Positions 5,516 to 8,577 of a stretch of 8,577 bases of DNA are shown piece by piece. A program made the translations under genes and the position numbers. This DNA is from DATGEP01 sp035310125 (GTDB lineage: Bacteria; Chloroflexota; Ktedonobacteria; Ktedonobacterales; JADMIN01), in NCBI GenBank assembly GCA_035310125.1, contig DATGEP010000366.1, positions 1-8,577 of the forward strand, read 5' to 3'. A model generated the notes under the pieces. The model was not told the DNA's origin, searched no databases, and saw only the letters and a list, made by a program, of their open reading frames with translations. Position 1 is the stretch's first letter. Every line of letters begins with the position of its first letter.

Positions 5516-7072
5516 ATGGCGACAACCCAATCGTCTAGTATCGCCGCAGCGCCTGAGTTCACGAACAGTGATACCCGTATCAGTGAGCTACTAACCCTCA
5601 TGCATACGATTCGGGACCTGGGTGCGCTCGGAGCGCTCGCCGCGTGGGATCAGAATACGGCGCTGCCCGAGGGCGCGGGCGAGATACGCGGCATGCAGAT
5701 GGCGACGCTTCAGGGAGTGCTGCACGAACACTGGACGGATCCTCGCCTGGGCACGCTCCTGGGCGAGCTTACTGATGTGGTGGAGTCCGCTGATTTCACC
5801 GACGCGGATCGTGGGCTGGCCCGCGAGGCCAAGCGCGGGTACGATCAGGCCACCAAGCTGCCGAAGGGGCTGGTGGAAGAGATGGCGCGCGTCGAGGCTG
5901 GAAGCTTCGAGGCGTGGCGACGGGCGCGCGAGAATAACGACTTCGCAAGCTTCGCGCCGTGGCTGAGTCGCACGGTAGCGTTGCAACGCGAGGTGGCCGA
6001 CCGCCTGGGTTATGCGGAGTCCCGCTATGACGCGCTGCTCGATTTGTTTGAGCCAGGATTGACTGCGAGCCAGGTAGATTCGCTCTTCGCGGGCGTGCGC
6101 GACGTGAGCCTCGCGACGCTGAAGCGTATCCAGGCGAGTGGCAATACGGTGGATGCGAGCATACTGGAGGGCGATTACGCCTCCGATAAGCAGGTGGCGC
6201 TGTCGGAGAAGGTGCTGCGGGCGATGGGCTATGACTTCAACCGCGGTGGCATCGCGGTCTCGCCGCACCCATTCACGACGGAATTTGGGAGTCCTTTCGA
6301 CGTGCGAGTGACGGTGCATCCCGATCAGCGCTTCCTGCAGGCGGCAGTCATGGCGGCCATTCACGAGGGCGGCCATGCGCTGTATGAGCAGGGCAGTGCG
6401 ACGGCGCTGGCACGCACGCCGGTGGCTGGCGGCGCCTCGATGGGCGCGCATGAGTCACAGTCGCGGCTCTGGGAGAACGCCATCGGGCGCTCGGAGGCAT
6501 TCTGGCGCGGGCAGATACACCTCGTACGAGAGACATTCCCGGAGCGGTTCGGCGCGACAGACGCGGCAACGTTCGCACGGGCGCTGAACGCGGTGAAGCC
6601 GAGCTTGATCCGGATCGAGGCGGACGAGGTCACGTACAACCTGCACATCATCATCCGTTTTGAGCTCGAGAAGGCGCTGGTGAACGGCGAGGTGAACATC
6701 GAGACGTTGCCGAGCCTTTGGAACGCCAAGTACAAGGAGTATCTTGGCATCGAGCCAGAACGCGACGCCGAGGGTATTCTGCAGGACATCCACTGGACAA
6801 GCGGTTTCGGGTACTTCCCCACGTATACGCTGGGCAACCTCTATGCGGCGCAGATCTATGTTGCGCTGCGCCGGTCGTTCCCGGACTTTGACGAGCGACT
6901 GGCAGCGGGCGATAGCGCGTTCGTTCTGGGCTGGCTGCGCGAGCGGATGTATCAGTATGGCGCGATCTACCTGCCGGCGAAGCTGGTAGAGATGGTGACT
7001 GGTGAGCCGCCGAACCCGGCGTATTTCGCCGAATATCTGACGTCCAAATTCGCCGGCGTGTATGGACTGTAG
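5516..7072 (+). CDS. M32-family metallocarboxypeptidase (thermostable carboxypeptidase 1 type)
   Basis: 518-residue zinc (or cobalt) carboxypeptidase that removes C-terminal residues from peptides in the cytoplasm. The length is normal for M32 and there is no signal peptide. All family motifs are visible in order: AAWDQNTALPEGA (42-54), HPFTTEFGSPFDVRVT (251-266), the metal site HEGGH (283-287), and the third ligand Glu313 in HESQSRLWEN (312-321). These are followed by EVTYNLHIIIRFELE (371-385), and QDIHWTSGFGYFPTYTLGNLYAAQ (423-446). The 30-residue gap between the first His and the ligand Glu matches Pyrococcus furiosus carboxypeptidase. The ATG at 5516 has a clear SD. The gene is single, divergent from the MerR operon, with no co-directional partner within 290 nt. 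Likely role: general peptide turnover. Its link to the acyl-CoA operon is only the shared control region. A LiuR-like site and a separate dyad lie upstream. Confidence 0.97.
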   Translation: MATTQSSSIAAAPEFTNSDTRISELLTLMHTIRDLGALGALAAWDQNTALPEGAGEIRGMQMATLQGVLHEHWTDPRLGTLLGELTDVVESADFTDADRGLAREAKRGYDQATKLPKGLVEEMARVEAGSFEAWRRARENNDFASFAPWLSRTVALQREVADRLGYAESRYDALLDLFEPGLTASQVDSLFAGVRDVSLATLKRIQASGNTVDASILEGDYASDKQVALSEKVLRAMGYDFNRGGIAVSPHPFTTEFGSPFDVRVTVHPDQRFLQAAVMAAIHEGGHALYEQGSATALARTPVAGGASMGAHESQSRLWENAIGRSEAFWRGQIHLVRETFPERFGATDAATFARALNAVKPSLIRIEADEVTYNLHIIIRFELEKALVNGEVNIETLPSLWNAKYKEYLGIEPERDAEGILQDIHWTSGFGYFPTYTLGNLYAAQIYVALRRSFPDFDERLAAGDSAFVLGWLRERMYQYGAIYLPAKLVEMVTGEPPNPAYFAEYLTSKFAGVYGL

Positions 7073-7296
7073 GGACCTCGCGCCTGAAACGGGAGCATGA
7101 CGAAGCGCGATACAGAGGAATCGGAGTGTACGAAGAGCACGGAGGAGGAAGGAAACTCTTCCCAGTGTTCGGGCAAGCGCGCGCTAGACTAGCTGCCAGC
7201 GGAGAAGACGCTGCGCCAGTGACCGCCGGGTCACGTGACGTTCAGCGCGTAATAGCCCACCTCAAGAATGTAGACGAACGAGCCACATTGGAGCAC
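7073..7296. other. Intergenic stretch without a convincing gene
   Basis: Nothing here looks like a real coding region. It holds a purine-rich patch at about 7107-7160 (AGAGG, CGGAG, GAAGAG and GGAGG blocks) that resembles dispersed noncoding repeats. It also holds a short hairpin, GTGACC-GCCG-GGTCAC (7219-7234), and an overlapping 10-bp palindrome, GTCACGTGAC (7230-7239). Neither hairpin has a T-tract, so no clear terminator for the carboxypeptidase gene is seen. Confidence 0.6.
7219..7239. repeat. Small hairpin and overlapping 10-bp palindrome
   Basis: GTGACC (7219-7224) pairs with GGTCAC (7229-7234) around a GCCG loop. GTCACGTGAC (7230-7239) is a separate perfect palindrome sharing the right arm. 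It could be a weak, T-less end structure for the upstream transcript or a protein site upstream of the PadR promoter. Such short dyads can also arise by chance in GC-rich DNA. Confidence 0.35.
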
Positions 7297-7326
7297 TTGA
7301 CAGATACCGCCAGCCGTTGCTATTAT
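7297..7326 (+). promoter_or_regulatory. Strong consensus promoter of the PadR/membrane-protein operon
   Basis: A perfect -35 TTGACA (7297-7302), an 18-nt spacer and TATTAT (7321-7326, five of six) form the best sigma-70-like promoter in the window. Transcription should begin near 7333, inside the inverted repeat that starts at the next base. Confidence 0.75.
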
Positions 7327-7369
7327 TACGTCATGCGATATAGCGTCGCGCGTTATATCGCATGACGTA
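7327..7369. repeat. 43-bp inverted repeat with perfect 16-bp arms, candidate PadR operator
   Basis: TACGTCATGCGATATA (7327-7342) is the exact inverse of TATATCGCATGACGTA (7354-7369), with an 11-nt GC-rich centre. It starts directly after the -10 box and covers the predicted transcript start. Inner half-sites GCGATATA and TATATCGC are of the AT/CG kind I associate with PadR operators. Placement in front of a padR gene suggests autorepression. As RNA, the part downstream of +1 could also form a stem in the leader. Confidence 0.7.
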
Positions 7370-7384
7370 CGAGATTGGGAAGGC

Positions 7385-7389
7385 GGAAG
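7385..7389 (+). promoter_or_regulatory. Ribosome binding site deciding the PadR start
   Basis: GGAAG with an 8-nt spacer to the ATG at 7398. The earlier in-frame ATG at 7362 lies inside the inverted repeat, has no SD, and would add 12 residues unlike PadR proteins. A GTG at 7389 after AAGG is a possible alternative. Confidence 0.5.
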
Positions 7390-7397
7390 TGCCGCGC

Positions 7398-7721
7398 ATG
7401 GAGACTGGTTTAGCGGATCTGGGGCGGTTCTCTGATCCGTCGCTGCTCATTCTGGCCAGTCTGGCCGGCGGCCCGAAGCATGGCTACGCCATGATCGAGG
7501 ACATCGAGACCATGGCCAGTGTGCGACTGGGGCCGGGTACGCTCTATGGGGCGCTGGCCCGGCTGGAGCAGCGGGGGCTAATCGAGCCGCTGCCGGCGGA
7601 GGAGCGGCGGCGTCCATACCGGCTGACGGGCGTGGGCGTGGTGGCGCTCCGCGAACAATTGACCAGCCTGGAGTCATTCGCGACGACAGGGCTACGGCGG
7701 CTGGCGGCAAGCTGGGGCTGA
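7398..7721 (+). CDS. PadR-family transcriptional regulator
   Basis: 107-residue winged-helix repressor. The PadR core is plain: DPSLLILASLAGGPKHGYAMIEDIE (residues 13-37), LGPGTLYGALARLEQRGLIEPL (44-65) with the recognition-helix text GTLYxxLxRLEqrGLI, and the wing RRRPYRLTGVGVVAL (70-84). A short C-terminal helix (about 85-104) would serve dimerisation, as in the small PadR-s2 class. No ligand pocket can be named from the sequence. I chose the ATG at 7398 for its SD. A longer version from 7362 is possible. It lies behind a consensus promoter and a 43-bp inverted repeat, so it probably represses its own operon. A membrane-protein gene begins 16 nt downstream. PadR genes in Gram-positive-type and Chloroflexota genomes are often paired with the membrane protein or transporter they control. 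Confidence 0.94.
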   Translation: METGLADLGRFSDPSLLILASLAGGPKHGYAMIEDIETMASVRLGPGTLYGALARLEQRGLIEPLPAEERRRPYRLTGVGVVALREQLTSLESFATTGLRRLAASWG

Positions 7722-7737
7722 GGTGGAGGGGACGAGC

Positions 7738-8577
7738 ATGCACCAGCTACTACATCTCTATCCGCAAAAGTGGCGCACCCGTTATGGTGATGAAATGGCC
7801 GCACTGCTGGAAGCTTGCCCGTTCACGCCGTTTGTGTTGCTGGACGTGCTGTTGGGGGCGCTGGATGCGCATCTGCATCCTGATATCTTGCCTGAAGGGG
7901 TATTTGGCATGACAAAACGTATTCGCTCGGCGGAGATTGCCATTTTCTGCGGCTTCGTGATCTTTGGAGTAGCGTTTCTGGTGTTGCTACGGCTGCCTGA
8001 TCCGCTGGCGAGCTGGGATCCAGCAGCAGCGGCGCACCCAGAGCTCAACGTGCTGTACCGCACGGCGCAGTGGGCTGGCTATGCTGGGTTGCTGGCACTG
8101 CTTGCGGGCGGAACACCGCTGGTGCTCGTGGCGCTGAAGCGCGCCTACCAGACACGCCAGCGAGAGGTCCTGCGGCCATTGGCCGTCGCGACGGGCATAA
8201 GTGTGGTGTATGTCGCCTATTCCGTTGTGGTGTTCGTTGTCGTGTCGAGCCGGCCCGGTACGGGAGTCCGGCCATTGCGCCCGATGGATGAATGGCTATC
8301 GCTTATCTGGCTGTTGTTTTCGTGCGTTGGGCTGATCGTGGGCACTATCTGCGTCTCACTGGCGGTCGCGCGCGGCGATGTCGGCGCATCACTTATTCGC
8401 ATGGCACTGATTCCGGCGACTATTACGACGTTTTGCATCGCGGTCGCGCTCGGTGCGACGGCCTCACTTGCCGCGCTCATCGTGAACGAGGCGCCGGGCC
8501 TGATGGATAGCCAGGACAGTGGGGGCGTTTTCCTGGTTGCCATCGTGGGCTTTATGGGTATCGCGCTCGCCATCGCG
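7738..8577 (+). CDS. Multi-pass membrane protein paired with PadR (3' end cut by window edge)
   Basis: 280 codons without a stop from the ATG at 7738. SD GGAGG at 7725-7729 lies 8 nt upstream. The protein begins with a soluble segment, HLYPQKWRTRYGDEMAALLEA (6-26). This is the YPxxWRxRYGxEM(x)ALLE header I recall from membrane proteins encoded next to PadR in Chloroflexota and Actinomycetota. At least five, probably six, hydrophobic spans follow, at about 66-86, 112-133, 147-170, 187-211, 221-250 and 263-280 onward. The loops at 87-111 and 171-186 are polar. No catalytic, ATP-binding or transporter signature is visible, so the function is unknown. The gene is co-transcribed with padR, and its level is probably set by that regulator. 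Its real C-terminus is outside the window. Confidence 0.85.
   Translation, partial: MHQLLHLYPQKWRTRYGDEMAALLEACPFTPFVLLDVLLGALDAHLHPDILPEGVFGMTKRIRSAEIAIFCGFVIFGVAFLVLLRLPDPLASWDPAAAAHPELNVLYRTAQWAGYAGLLALLAGGTPLVLVALKRAYQTRQREVLRPLAVATGISVVYVAYSVVVFVVVSSRPGTGVRPLRPMDEWLSLIWLLFSCVGLIVGTICVSLAVARGDVGASLIRMALIPATITTFCIAVALGATASLAALIVNEAPGLMDSQDSGGVFLVAIVGFMGIALAIA

Noticed and set aside
5591..6451. 286-codon minus-strand open frame inside the carboxypeptidase gene
   Set aside because: It is Arg/His-rich shadow text with no family resemblance. The plus strand codes every M32 motif across the same bases.
7097..7192. 31-codon frame starting at ATG 7097 after the carboxypeptidase gene
   Set aside because: The only SD-like bases (GGGAG) are 1 nt from the ATG, and the frame mostly follows a purine-rich repeat-like patch.
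7126..7365. 79-codon plus-strand open frame before padR
   Set aside because: It contains the TTGACA/TATTAT promoter and most of the 43-bp inverted repeat. It has no recognisable domain, and its start lacks a well-placed SD.
7362..7397. Extended PadR N-terminus from ATG 7362
   Set aside because: This ATG lies inside the operator-like repeat with no SD, and the extra residues do not resemble PadR. The ATG at 7398 is better supported.

Overview
The window is GC-rich bacterial chromosomal DNA with tightly packed genes and no phage, transposon, CRISPR or RNA genes that I can see. The gene content fits a free-living heterotroph: a catabolic acyl-CoA operon under a MerR-family regulator, an M32 metallocarboxypeptidase, and a PadR regulator paired with a membrane protein. 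The protein styles and the C-rich hairpin repeat near 1254-1277 make Chloroflexota my best guess, with Actinomycetota or a related GC-rich lineage possible. The sequence alone does not settle the taxonomy.

Left two thirds (1-5310, minus strand): one leftward operon. In transcription order it holds a MerR regulator (4891-5310), an SDR oxidoreductase resembling peroxisomal trans-2-enoyl-CoA reductase (4050-4889), a short open frame coding only the C-terminal half of a GNAT acetyltransferase (3841-4053), a biotin-dependent acyl-CoA carboxylase carboxyltransferase subunit (2218-3828), a small cupin (1848-2207), a MaoC-type hotdog hydratase (1302-1814), and an acyl-CoA dehydrogenase (1-1130) cut by the window edge. 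Spacings from the regulator to MaoC are -4 to +33 nt, and three Shine-Dalgarno (SD) sequences overlap the previous gene's stop or last codons. A 171-nt gap with a hairpin repeat separates MaoC from the dehydrogenase. The set resembles leucine (liu) and acyclic-terpene (atu) catabolic clusters: dehydrogenation, carboxylation, hydration. No biotin carboxylase/BCCP subunit or lyase is present here, so the substrate stays open. A near-perfect palindrome (5383-5398) overlapping a -35 box resembles the operator recognised by LiuR-type MerR regulators.

Middle (5311-7072): a short divergent control region, then a complete rightward M32 carboxypeptidase gene. Its promoter carries a second, unrelated perfect dyad across the -10 box.

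Right end (7073-8577): about 220 nt with no convincing gene, then a strong consensus promoter (TTGACA-18-TATTAT) followed at once by a 43-bp inverted repeat with perfect 16-bp arms. This leads into a PadR regulator (7398-7721) and, 16 nt later, a multi-span membrane protein (7738 to the window end, incomplete). The layout suggests an autoregulated PadR/membrane-protein pair.

No single wholly new system is proven. The most informative signals are the three control dyads, the SDR with an atypical active site, the decayed GNAT fragment inside the operon, and the undefined substrate of the carboxylase operon.
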